Assembly (NCBI RefSeq): GCF_030440595.1
Contig: NZ_CP047452.1
Coordinates: 2,604,001-2,668,000 of the forward strand
DNA length: 64,000 nt
Direction of reading: 5' to 3'
Origin: Corynebacterium glucuronolyticum DSM 44120
GTDB taxonomy: Bacteria; Actinomycetota; Actinomycetes; Mycobacteriales; Mycobacteriaceae
Position numbers and translations under genes: made by a program. Positions 33,709 to 41,536 of the stretch are shown piece by piece (position 1 is the stretch's first letter; every line of letters begins with the position of its first letter). Under the pieces are notes generated by a model. It made no database searches. It had not been told where the DNA came from and was given only the letters and a program-made list of their open reading frames with translations.

Positions 33709-34542
33709 TTAGGCGACACGGTACATCTGTTTCTCCTCGAAAGTGTTCGGGGCTTGACAGCCACACCAACTGTGGCGCCTGGATGTGTTGTAGCGGGCAC
33801 ACCACCGGAACACTTGTCTGCGGCATTCAAGCTGGTTTGCAAAGGTTTTCCGATCCTGAAGTACCTCTCTTTTCAACGTGGAGTCAAACGACTCCGCAAA
33901 CGCATTATCGGCACTGGTTCCCACAGACCCCATCGATTGGGTGACGCCCAGTTCCGTACATGTTTTCTTAAACTCATCCGAGGTATACACACTGCCGTGG
34001 TCGGAATGAAACACCGATCCTGCAAGGCCTCTACGGGTGGCGCATGCATTGTTCACGGCCTCAATCACAAGCGAGGTTTTCATATGATCCGCGATAGCAA
34101 AGCCCACAAGCCTGCGAGAACAACAATCCAATACTGTCGCCAGATACATGTTCGACCCGTCAGCAATAGGCAAGTAGGTAATGTCACCAACATAAAGCTT
34201 GTTGAGTCTATCGGCGTAAAACCTGTGGCGTACAAGGTCAGCAAACACATGTCGGCCCTTAGCCCGCACGGTGGTTTTCACTCTTCGTCGCCTCGTATAC
34301 CCGTAAAGGCCCACATTCTTCATGATCCTGGCCACACGCTTGTGGTTTAGAGGAGTAGAACCTGGATCATCATTAAGTTCTGCCGTGATGCGTTTTGCAC
34401 CGTAGCAGCCGTTTTCTTGGCGGAAGACCTCCGTGATACGCACCCCAAGAAGTGCATCTGACAAAGCCTTGTGATCCCGCCTGTCGCGTCTACTACGCCA
34501 GGTGTTGTAGCTACTGCGGTGGATCTTCAAAACGGCACACAT
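33709..34542 (-). CDS. IS3-family transposase OrfB
   Basis: A 277-residue DDE integrase-core protein. The N-terminal part has the HTH_21 segment (FRQENGCYGAKRITAELND); the core shows LYVGDITYLPIADG (first Asp), VFHSDHGSVYTSDEF (second Asp) and DNAFAESFDSTLKRE (Glu). In IS3 elements it is made mostly as an OrfAB fusion by -1 frameshifting. It looks intact. Confidence 0.88.
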   Translation of the reverse strand: MCAVLKIHRSSYNTWRSRRDRRDHKALSDALLGVRITEVFRQENGCYGAKRITAELNDDPGSTPLNHKRVARIMKNVGLYGYTRRRRVKTTVRAKGRHVFADLVRHRFYADRLNKLYVGDITYLPIADGSNMYLATVLDCCSRRLVGFAIADHMKTSLVIEAVNNACATRRGLAGSVFHSDHGSVYTSDEFKKTCTELGVTQSMGSVGTSADNAFAESFDSTLKREVLQDRKTFANQLECRRQVFRWCARYNTSRRHSWCGCQAPNTFEEKQMYRVA

Positions 34543-34593
34543 CCGCTTGACCGAGTATTCGGTGCAGTGGTCGCGGGCAAACCTTCAAGCGGA

Positions 34594-34900
34594 TCACCAG
34601 TTTGTCTCTTCCGCGAAATATTTCGCGGCCTTGACCAAAATATCCCGCTCCTCACGAAGCCTGGTGTTTTCCTTTTTCAGACGGCGGTTTTCATCTTCTA
34701 GATTGCGGTCATCAGAAGGCTTTTCCACAGCTACAGGTGCTGTTTTCTTACCAGTTCCAAACTGGTCGATCCAATAACGCAGTGTGGCTCGATTGATCCC
34801 CAAATCCTTGGAGACCTGGTTCATCGACACATCGGGGTCGTTCTCATACATCGCGACCGCATCGCGCTTGAACTCCTTAAGAAAAATTTCTACGCGGCAT
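34594..34900 (-). pseudogene. IS3-family transposase OrfA, frameshifted near its start
   Basis: From ATG 34900 the frame reads MPRRNFS and stops; removing one T from the T run just after would give MPRRNFLKEFKRDAVAMYEN and the full HTH_Tnp_1 protein (MNQVSKDLGINRATLRYWID, then a Leu-rich coiled coil). So an extra base in a T tract near 34882-34886 probably breaks it. Initiation from another upstream codon in the correct frame cannot be ruled out. Confidence 0.65.
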
Positions 34901-34954
34901 GACAGTAGACTACCTTTCCCCCGACCCAACAAGCCGGGAATCAGGGTGTCCACA

Positions 34955-35609
34955 CAAACGGGGTCAGCTCCCCATTATCACTCAGGATCTCTTGCGGCAC
35001 GCCGTAGTTCTTCATCGCTTGGTCCAGCACTGTTCTGGCATCTGTGCCGTTTTCATGGGTGGCGAAGGCTTGTGTCCCCACGTCCAACCTGGTGGCATCA
35101 TCAATAACCTGGTAGATCGTTATTTGTGTATGGTGCAAATCAAACAGGCGGTAGATCATCGCATCGATTTGCCACAACTCATTGGCCGCACCCCGAGCAA
35201 ACCTTTTAAGCGAGGAACGTGGCCGTTTCCTCGCGTTTTCTTCTGTCACCCCATGCACACTCAAAACCCGGGCAATCGTAGACCGCGACGGCCCATCCAA
35301 CCTGTTATTCTCATCCACCAACGCGTAGTAGATCGACCAAGGACCATAGTCAGACCCAAACTTCTTCAACCGTTCACGAGTCTCAAGGATGAGCCTATGG
35401 TCATCATCATCGAATGTAGTGTGCGGAGTGTGAGGAGCCGTGGAGTCAGTGATAATCCCAGCCTCCCCACGCTCCTTCACCCGTTTCTTGATGTTGTAGT
35501 AGGTCTGCCGGGAACAACCAACCTCCCGACAAAACTGGCGGACAGTTTTACCATCGCGAACCGGATCGAAAGACGCGATCCGCTTACGCAAAGAAAGTGA
35601 AATACTCAT
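34955..35609 (-). pseudogene. IS481-like transposase, N-terminal part
   Basis: About 218 residues with an N-terminal helix-turn-helix (GKTVRQFCREVGCSRQTYYN), then the integrase-core start ANELWQIDAMIYRLFD (first catalytic Asp) and EILSDNGELTPF (second Asp). The frame is broken there by the IS3-like element. The third catalytic residue is in the other part. Confidence 0.82.
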
Positions 35610-35728
35610 CTAGCCATTGCACACAAAAAGTGTCCAAAAACTATTAAGACACAATGCCCACAAACCCCTTAGACTCCATGTCCAATAAGTCATTGGACTC
35701 CGTGTCCAAAAACTAGTGAGACATCACT

Positions 35729-35743
35729 CCTTCAGCGGTCAAG
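35729..35743 (+). repeat. 15-bp target duplication, right copy
   Basis: CCTTCAGCGGTCAAG, the partner of 32682-32696. Confidence 0.8.
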
Positions 35744-35751
35744 CAACCGAC

Positions 35752-36001
35752 TTGCAGCAGCACTACCTCGGTGACGCGAATCGCCGGCGACTGCTAAAAC
35801 AGGATATTCCTATACGAACAGTTTTTCGAAGTTACCTCTACTGAAGGCATCCGCTGGGCACGTTCCGTGCGCGATGCTAGCGTCCTTGGCCTCTTCCCCC
35901 GCTACCACCCACAATGGGCCTGGTGGACCACCCGCATCCCGCTCCTCCGCGAGTTCCTCACCAGCAACCTGGTCATTGTGCTTCAAAAACACACTCACTG
36001 A
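35752..36001 (+). pseudogene. Broken duplicate of the mtrP 3' end
   Basis: From 35752 the sequence first follows mtrP poorly (CAGCACTACCTCGG), then from about 35846 nearly base for base (GIRWARSVRDASVLGLFPRY to the end), and ends with QKHTH instead of QKLSS. It lacks the SAM-binding half. It duplicates about 155 bases of the gene that ends at 31517, so the 31.5-35.7 kb segment is framed by two mtrP 3' ends. Confidence 0.88.
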
Positions 36002-36005
36002 GTAA

Positions 36006-36034
36006 TGTATGTGCATTGGACATACAATGTACGT
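36006..36034 (+). promoter_or_regulatory. Promoter and operator dyad of the relB-like gene
   Basis: TGTATG at 36006-36011 and CATACA at 36021-36026 form a dyad; TACAAT at 36023-36028 is a good -10 only seven bases before the ATG. The mRNA would be leaderless, and the dyad would let the antitoxin repress itself. The -35 is weak. Confidence 0.5.
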
Positions 36035-36319
36035 ATGCCTGCAAGCACTCTTACCATTCGACTCAACCAGGATCTCAAGGACCAAGCAGCCGAAGTAGCC
36101 GAATCGTACGGCCTAGACCTATCCACGGTCGTACGCGCGTTTTTCACAGAGATGGTGCACACCAACTCGATTCCGCTCTCGCTGGACTACCGGCAGCCGA
36201 ACGCGGAAAGCGAAGCGGCTCTCCTCGAAACGAAGCGAATGATTGCCGCTGGCAGCGGCTCGACGTTTACAAGCGGCCGAGAAATGATCGAAGCCGCGCT
36301 GTCGCAGGGTGAAGACTGA
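36035..36319 (+). CDS. RelB/DinJ-family antitoxin, orphan
   Basis: A 94-residue protein with the ribbon-helix-helix start of RelB/DinJ antitoxins (STLTIRLNQDLKDQAAEVAE, SYGLDLSTVVRAFFTEMV). The second half would wrap a toxin, but no RelE/YafQ-type gene follows; the next gene is on the opposite strand and unrelated. The ATG 36035 lies directly after a -10 sequence, so translation is probably leaderless. It may control another locus or be left over from a toxin loss. Confidence 0.82.
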   Translation: MPASTLTIRLNQDLKDQAAEVAESYGLDLSTVVRAFFTEMVHTNSIPLSLDYRQPNAESEAALLETKRMIAAGSGSTFTSGREMIEAALSQGED

Positions 36320-36333
36320 GCGGTCCGTTGCTG

Positions 36334-36762
36334 TTACGACCGCTTGAGATATTGTCTGCGGTCGAATTCCGCGAAAGACTGTAACCGATCCAGAAGATCG
36401 CTCCGATTCCCGTCTGCGGAAACGATGTCCTCCACGGCAGTTACCAGCGGAGTGAATGAGCCATCACTTTCACGGGCAACACCTATCCCGAACCTACTGG
36501 AATAGGGCGTATCTTCTAGCGGGCCAACCTCCCACACACTTCCGGTATTAGTGTTCGACCACGTCCCAACGATGGCCGTCATCCGCGCGATCTTTTCTGT
36601 GTCATCGGAACCGGCCGCCACCTCCTTTTCGAGCATTGCTCGGGGAAATGACTCCCCCTCACGGGTCAGAATCTCTCTCTCCGCGACCGACAGACGTGCC
36701 AGAATGTCCTCTACCTCAGATCCGTCTTCCCGGCCGTCGTTTTGTCCCCACATCGGTACCAT
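36334..36762 (-). CDS. Hypothetical protein
   Basis: A 142-residue acidic soluble protein from ATG 36762 (AGG five bases upstream), with no signal or membrane segment. It reads EVEDILARLSVAEREILTRE, MTAIVGTWSNTNTGSVWEVG and FTPLVTAVEDIVSADGNRSD. No family is recognised. It is convergent with the antitoxin gene. Confidence 0.55.
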   Translation of the reverse strand: MVPMWGQNDGREDGSEVEDILARLSVAEREILTREGESFPRAMLEKEVAAGSDDTEKIARMTAIVGTWSNTNTGSVWEVGPLEDTPYSSRFGIGVARESDGSFTPLVTAVEDIVSADGNRSDLLDRLQSFAEFDRRQYLKRS

Positions 36763-36848
36763 CACCTCGCATCTTTCCTATACAGTCGCTTATGGTACTG
36801 TCGATGGTCCAGTCCCAAAACCCTAAACTACGCCGTAAGGAAACGTCG

Positions 36849-37043
36849 ATGACGACCACAAAACGCATCATTTTGACTATCTTTGTCATTTGCATGACTG
36901 CGCTGAACATCACCGTGGAATCCCGGTGGATGGGAATCGTCGCACTTGTCATCTTCCTCGTGCTTCTTTTCTCTCCGTGGGGCGAAAAGCGCAACGATTC
37001 CCGCGATGCTGGCAATGAGCATCGCAGATCGGGTGCCGTTTAG
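36849..37043 (+). CDS. Small two-segment membrane protein
   Basis: A 64-residue protein (TTTKRIILTIFVICMTALNI, then WMGIVALVIFLVLLFSPWG and a charged tail). Start ATG 36849 has AAGGAAA eight bases upstream. No family recognised; the layout resembles the small proteins at 37.4 and 40.6 kb. Confidence 0.6.
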   Translation: MTTTKRIILTIFVICMTALNITVESRWMGIVALVIFLVLLFSPWGEKRNDSRDAGNEHRRSGAV

Positions 37044-37079
37044 TCCAGCGTCCACATATCACAGGCGGGGAGTCACTGT

Positions 37080-37194
37080 CGGCAGACGGATTCCCAGCCC
37101 CACTCTCCTCCTCGACATGCTGGGCGGCAAAACCGACATCCCCCGCAGCCTGCCCATGCCACTCGTGGAGCGGGACTCCGTGGCCACGATTTAA
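37080..37194 (+). pseudogene. Possible remnant of a LacI-family regulator C-terminus
   Basis: The frame ending at 37194 reads PTLLLDMLGGKTDIPRSLPM then PLVERDSVATI, which looks like the last residues of LacI-type repressors. No ligand-binding or DNA-binding part is found upstream. Weakly supported. Confidence 0.35.
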
Positions 37195-37429
37195 ATCTCA
37201 GGAGCTCGGACCAAAACAATCCGCTGCTGGGGAACTCTCCCAATCAGTGGATTGCCCTTGCCAGTGAAAGGCGCTAACTCACCTATGCAGGCCGCCTTTC
37301 AGCCGACGCTATCTCGCGCCACGACAAGTAAAATCGACTCAGCTACATTTCTTGTTGCCACGATCCCGCCACATACGCCCGCGCCCTTACTGTTTGTCGT
37401 TCATCACAATTTTTGCGCAGCCATCATTT
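37195..37429. other. Gene-free interval
   Basis: About 235 bases between the LacI-like remnant and the small membrane protein; no coding frame, repeat or hairpin of note is visible. Confidence 0.4.
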
Positions 37430-37657
37430 TTAGGCTTTTCTTTCTCGATGCCTGGCCGCGATCACTGCGACTCCAAAGACGATGGCTCCACCGATTAGTT
37501 CTAGGGCGACACCGAAGAGAAAATGGGAAGCGGTTGGCTCTCGAACCACCATCGGGACGACTCCGATGCCGATCAAGATCATCGCGATGATTGCGTACCA
37601 CATACCCAGTTTGGCAGCATTAGGCTGCTGATCTTTACTTTCTCGTTTTACAGACAT
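37430..37657 (-). CDS. Small two-segment membrane protein
   Basis: A 75-residue protein from ATG 37657 with GAGGAA seven bases upstream. Membrane segments are GMWYAIIAMILIGIGVVPMV and FGVALELIGGAIVFGVAVIA, with a basic end. The function is unknown. Confidence 0.65.
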   Translation of the reverse strand: MSVKRESKDQQPNAAKLGMWYAIIAMILIGIGVVPMVVREPTASHFLFGVALELIGGAIVFGVAVIAARHRERKA

Positions 37658-37943
37658 GGGATTCCTCCGTCGAGGCGTATGGACTTTACTTTTCCGCCGG
37701 GACGTATGCAGCAAACCTGACCACATTTAAGCCAACGGTCAAGAGTTACCTTAAGCAGACTAGACCGAAGGGAACAAGCGTTTTACTGATTCCTTTATCT
37801 ATTTATTAGTATTTTTATTTCGGCAATGAAATTTCCTCGTCTCTACTTAGCCCGAACAGTGTGGCAAGGATCAGTCGATGCCACCTAAGCAACCACCGAT
37901 GAACGAGTGAGTGCTAGTTTCAGGGAAAGGCATGTGAACAGGA

Positions 37944-38117
37944 TTGAACTCACAGCAACGGAGAGACTACTTTTTATCGATTGCGAGCTTTCTTCTTCTT
38001 TGCGCCGCCTTGGGCGGCAACCTTGCTTCCGAATTCTCGTATGTGACCGTCGTTATAGCCCTCTCAATCAATGCTTTCCGCCGAATCAGGGCGATTCAAA
38101 AAGAACTCAGCAAATAG
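37944..38117 (+). CDS. Possible small membrane protein (57 residues)
   Basis: From TTG 37944 the frame reads NSQQRRDYFLSIASFLLLCA, a first membrane segment, then EFSYVTVVIALSINAFRRIR and stops at 38117. GGGAAAGG lies 14 bases upstream, rather far. The pattern resembles other short corynebacterial membrane proteins, but the start codon is weak. The rest of 37658-38151 holds nothing else I can support. Confidence 0.4.
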   Translation: MNSQQRRDYFLSIASFLLLCAALGGNLASEFSYVTVVIALSINAFRRIRAIQKELSK

Positions 38118-38151
38118 CAGCTCAGACTTCTATTCGAAGAGCTCGACACCA

Positions 38152-39624
38152 CTACCCCACCGCTACACTCTCTCGAGAACGTTGGTGACGCTTCGAGACC
38201 TGCCACACCCGGACGGATCCAATAAGCCCCAGTACGAGGAAGACGAGGGCGACGAGGATCGACGTGGAGGCGGCGTGGGCGAAGGCAGTGGCGATGGAAT
38301 CGGCACCCGGGAATGCGTGGATCGCGCCCCCGGCGGAGGAGGCGACGGGACCGGCGATGCTCGGGGGAAGCGTGGCGTTCAGGCGGGCGGCGAGGACCGC
38401 ACCGGCGACGGCGGCCCCGAGGGCGGAGCCGAATTGGCGGACGGTGGACTGGGTTGCGGAACCGATGCCGGATTGGGAGGGGGAGACGTCGGCAAGCACG
38501 AGGGAGGTGAGCTGGGCGGAAGCGATCCCGAGACCGATGCCGTAGACCACCAGCGCGAGGGTGAGCCAGCCGGTGGCGCGCTCGCCGTGGACGACCACGA
38601 CGGCGGCAGCGACACCTGCGACTTCGAGAGAGAGGCCGAGGATGACCGCGCGGGCGGCACCGAGGGCGGCTGCGAGGTGGCGGGCGGAACCGCCGGCGAC
38701 GAGCGCACCGATGGCCATGGCAGCGAGCACCCAGCCTGCCTGCATGATCGTGAGCTCCCGGACGTTGACGAGGTAGAGCGGGAGGATGAAGATCATCGCG
38801 AACTCGCCGGTGGCGACGGCGCCGGCGGTGAGGTTTCCCCAGGCGAAGGTGGGGAGGCGGAAAAGGCGCATGTCGAGGAGCGCGGTGTCGGCGCGGCGGG
38901 ACTCCCACCAGGCGAAGATGGCGAGGAGGACGACGCCGACGAGGACGGCAAGGCGCGCGGAATCCTCGATGAGCCCGTAGACGACCGCGCCAGAACCTGC
39001 GGCGCTGAGGACGAAGCCGAGGAGGTCACGGGGCATGTCGCCACCGGCCTTTGACGTGGGAACGAAGAGGACACCGAGGGCGATGATGATGAGCCCCAGG
39101 GGGATGTTGACGAGGAAGATGTAGCGCCACGTAAACGCGGTGGTCAGCCAGCCGCCGAGGAGCGGGCCGACGGCGGCCATGCCCGCCATGACCGCGCCCC
39201 AGACACCGAAGGCAATGGCGCGGTCCTTCCCGCGGAAGGTGGCGTTGACGATGGACAGCGTCGTGGGCAGGACCATCGAGCCGCCGAGGCCTTGGACGGC
39301 GCGGGCGGCGATGAGGAGGCGTGCCGTTCCGGCACACGCTGCAAGCAGGCTGCCGAGGATGAAGATGGCGACGCCGGTGAGGAAGATGCGGCGGCGGCCG
39401 TAGATATCGCCCAGCTTGCCGAAGGAGAGGAGGAAGGCGGCGAAGACGACGGAGTAGAGGCTGGTGACCCACTGGGCGTCGGTAAGTGTGAGGCCGAGGG
39501 ATTCGATGATGCGGGGAAGGGCGACGCCGACGATGGTGCCGTCGAGGACGATGAGGCTCAGTCCGGCGGCGAGGACGCCGAGGGCGATCCACTTCTGCCC
39601 GCGCACATTTTTACGTAACATCAT
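38152..39624 (-). CDS. DHA2-family MFS multidrug exporter
   Basis: A 490-residue proton-coupled efflux protein with 14 membrane segments. Family motifs: LDGTIVGVALPRIIESLGLT in segment 1, FGKLGDIYGRRRIFLTGVAI, and RAVQGLGGSMVLPTTLSIVN. Divergent from a TetR gene with a perfect palindrome between them, so its expression is probably controlled by that repressor. The substrate cannot be told; QacA/EmrB-like dyes, cations or antibiotics are typical. Intact. Confidence 0.92.
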   Translation of the reverse strand: MMLRKNVRGQKWIALGVLAAGLSLIVLDGTIVGVALPRIIESLGLTLTDAQWVTSLYSVVFAAFLLSFGKLGDIYGRRRIFLTGVAIFILGSLLAACAGTARLLIAARAVQGLGGSMVLPTTLSIVNATFRGKDRAIAFGVWGAVMAGMAAVGPLLGGWLTTAFTWRYIFLVNIPLGLIIIALGVLFVPTSKAGGDMPRDLLGFVLSAAGSGAVVYGLIEDSARLAVLVGVVLLAIFAWWESRRADTALLDMRLFRLPTFAWGNLTAGAVATGEFAMIFILPLYLVNVRELTIMQAGWVLAAMAIGALVAGGSARHLAAALGAARAVILGLSLEVAGVAAAVVVVHGERATGWLTLALVVYGIGLGIASAQLTSLVLADVSPSQSGIGSATQSTVRQFGSALGAAVAGAVLAARLNATLPPSIAGPVASSAGGAIHAFPGADSIATAFAHAASTSILVALVFLVLGLIGSVRVWQVSKRHQRSRESVAVG

Positions 39625-39652
39625 GTCTTACAAAATAGCGCGTTTATCGATG

Positions 39653-39669
39653 CGTGACAAGTTGTCACG
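39653..39669. promoter_or_regulatory. Operator palindrome between the exporter and TetR genes
   Basis: CGTGACAA, central G, TTGTCACG: perfect 8-base arms. It lies 28 bases before each start codon region (exporter start 39624, TetR start 39696), the classical spot for a TetR operator serving both promoters. Confidence 0.8.
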
Positions 39670-39695
39670 TAAGGGGGCGGGGTACAGTGTTCTGT

Positions 39696-40271
39696 ATGCC
39701 GAAGATCAACGCACCTACCGTCGCCGAACACCGGGCGGGCGTTCTGGACAAACTCATCACCGCCGCCGAGGAAACGCTGCGCACTGATGGAATTGCCGGA
39801 CTGACCGCCAAGGTGGTGTGCGAACGCGCAGGGATCGCGCGCAACGGGCTGTACCGGTACGTCTCCTCCGTGGACGAACTGCCCGGCCTGGTCATCGGGC
39901 GCTACCTGCCGCAGTGGAACGAGGCGATCACGACGGCGGTGGCTGAACACTCCTCGCCCCGCGAGAGGCTGCTCGCCTGGGTGAGCGCATCGCTCGAGCA
40001 GGCCGCAACGACCGGGCACGGGTGGCTTATGAACTTGCCGGTAACTCCCCACACCAGCGATGCTGTGGACCAGGCGCACGGGGAACTCATGGGGACGGTG
40101 CGCACAGAGTGGGAGGCGCTGTGCCCTTCGCACGCTGACGGGTTGACGTCTGCGACGATCGCCCTGGTGAGCAACGGATTCACGCAGCTGGAGCGCGGCG
40201 TCCCCGCTACCGAGGTGGAGGCCGTCATCCGGGGCAGCGTGGAGGCCATGGTGGAGGCGTTCGGCGCGTAG
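39696..40271 (+). CDS. TetR-family regulator
   Basis: A 191-residue repressor from ATG 39696. The HTH lies at about 25-60 (GIAGLTAKVVCERAGIARNG, LYRYVSSVDELPGLVIGRYL); the C-terminal ligand domain is variable as usual. An upstream ATG at 39654 would start within the operator and is rejected. It most likely represses the divergent exporter gene and its own gene until a ligand binds. Confidence 0.9.
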   Translation: MPKINAPTVAEHRAGVLDKLITAAEETLRTDGIAGLTAKVVCERAGIARNGLYRYVSSVDELPGLVIGRYLPQWNEAITTAVAEHSSPRERLLAWVSASLEQAATTGHGWLMNLPVTPHTSDAVDQAHGELMGTVRTEWEALCPSHADGLTSATIALVSNGFTQLERGVPATEVEAVIRGSVEAMVEAFGA

Positions 40272-40590
40272 TACTCCACGGTCGCCGAAGCGCACGCAGA
40301 AGTACGTATACGTTTTCCACACTTACCCAGTCGGCTAATTTCTCTTTCCAGGTAGTTCCCATTTTGTTGCCATAAGGCAAGGTCATTTTTTCTACGATAA
40401 ACAAAACCGTTAACAGTTTCATAGCAATCTAGATATTTAATGGGAAAAAACATCGGCGTCTTCTTATCGTGGAATTACGAAGGAAAACTATTTGTCCATT
40501 GCGCTAGGCCACGCCCGGGTGGGTCCCGCGAATAATCGCTACCCGAGCTTTAGTTCGTGTGCAGCGCGCATTTTGCTTTAAGGAGACGAA
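40272..40590. other. Intergenic interval after the TetR gene
   Basis: About 320 bases of lower GC without a supported frame. A short TTGCC/GGCAA hairpin lies near 40370-40380. The promoter of the following small gene must be in its last part. Confidence 0.4.
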
Positions 40591-40803
40591 ATGAGACAGA
40601 CCGTTCCAATCCTCCTGGCGATCATTTGTATCATCGGAGTCGTATGTTCCGGATTCATGAGCGTAACCGATACCCAACCTGCAATCGCTGTGTACGGGGA
40701 GCTCGCGGGGAAGATCGCTTTCCCCATCTTTTTCCTTATCTTCCTCTTTGATTACCTCACCGTTAAAAAGGAAAACGCCCGGCTCAAGTCCGAAATCGCA
40801 TAG
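40591..40803 (+). CDS. Small two-segment membrane protein
   Basis: A 70-residue protein with AAGGAGACGAA directly before the ATG. Segments: VPILLAIICIIGVVCSGFM and GKIAFPIFFLIFLFDYLTV, then a charged helix (KKENARLKSEIA). No family recognised. Confidence 0.65.
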   Translation: MRQTVPILLAIICIIGVVCSGFMSVTDTQPAIAVYGELAGKIAFPIFFLIFLFDYLTVKKENARLKSEIA

Positions 40804-40834
40804 CGATCTTCCAGCGGGTGGGGCGTTTCCGACT

Positions 40835-41479
40835 CTAAAAGAGCTTGATATCTACGTAGAAATCAGGACACAGCGTTTCCACCGCACACACCATTGCCAT
40901 GAGCACAGGTGGCACACTGCCCAGCTCGAAGCGCGGGCGCAAGAACGAAAAGCGAAAAGTCTGTGTGCTCTGCCCGAGCAGATTGTCGACGAAACTGCCC
41001 GGATTGCTCGGTGCACACGGGGTGAGGCTCACGTTTGCGCACAGGCCAGTTTGTTCCGCCATCGCCAGCGCCTCTTCGAGTTTCCCGCCCATCTTCTCTT
41101 CAGACGAACACGTGAAAGTGCCAACAGCCGGGACACAGCACGGGCCCCACGCAGGGGTTAGGGCAAGACCTAGATCGGTGGACGAGAATACTGGCACCAC
41201 CAGCTCCCTTTTCCCCTCTACCCCGGAAAAGTCCTGGTAGGCGGCGAGTAGCTGGAGCATCTGCGCGATGGGGTAGCCGCTGTCGATCCCCACTTGAAAC
41301 CAGACCGCAGGCTTGTCGCCGTGGTGTTCGGAGAGGTCTGTGGCAAAGCCGGCGTCGTTAAGATCCCACTGAAAGCCCATCAGCTCGGTGTACTGCTGGA
41401 TGAACAGGACAGGATCCGGTACATCTATGTGCTCTTCTAGGTACAGGTTAGCCAAGGCCGGACGCGCATAATGTGCCAT
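40835..41479 (-). CDS. Hypothetical protein
   Basis: A 214-residue soluble protein with no signal peptide; AGGGTGAT precedes the ATG. It contains several Cys (AWGPCCVPAVGTFTCSSEEK, TLCPDFYVD) and a Trp-rich N-terminal part (LMGFQWDLNDAGFATDL). No family recognised. The pckG terminator lies just upstream on the same strand, so it has its own promoter or reads through. Confidence 0.6.
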   Translation of the reverse strand: MAHYARPALANLYLEEHIDVPDPVLFIQQYTELMGFQWDLNDAGFATDLSEHHGDKPAVWFQVGIDSGYPIAQMLQLLAAYQDFSGVEGKRELVVPVFSSTDLGLALTPAWGPCCVPAVGTFTCSSEEKMGGKLEEALAMAEQTGLCANVSLTPCAPSNPGSFVDNLLGQSTQTFRFSFLRPRFELGSVPPVLMAMVCAVETLCPDFYVDIKLF

Positions 41480-41500
41480 ATCACCCTGCCTTACCGTGAA

Positions 41501-41529
41501 AAAAGGGAGGTCCTTGGCGGACCTCCCTT
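41501..41529 (-). terminator. Terminator of pckG
   Basis: AAGGGAGGTCC and GGACCTCCCTT pair over 11 bases with a 5-base loop; on the minus strand seven T follow. It lies just after the pckG stop. Confidence 0.9.
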
Positions 41530-41536
41530 CGCGTGT

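Larger units (their letters stand above)
33658..34954 (-). mobile_element. IS3-family insertion sequence nested in the IS481-like element
   Basis: Ends are TGTGGACACC at 33658-33667 and its inverse GGTGTCCACA at 34945-34954. Two transposase frames on the minus strand, orfA then orfB, are the IS3 plan. I could not find an obvious 3-4 base target duplication at the flanks. Confidence 0.83.
32697..35728 (-). mobile_element. IS481-like insertion sequence interrupted by an IS3-like element
   Basis: The outer element lies between two 15-bp direct repeats. Its ends are inverted: the left end (TGTTATGTCCCAGTAGTT then TTGGACACGG) matches the reverse complement of the right end at about 23 of 29 positions. 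Inside each end the TTGGACACGGAGTC word is repeated, as subterminal transposase sites. The single transposase gene is split by a second element at about 33658-34954. Left of it lie the bacteriocin-like genes; right of it a broken mtrP copy. Confidence 0.82.
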
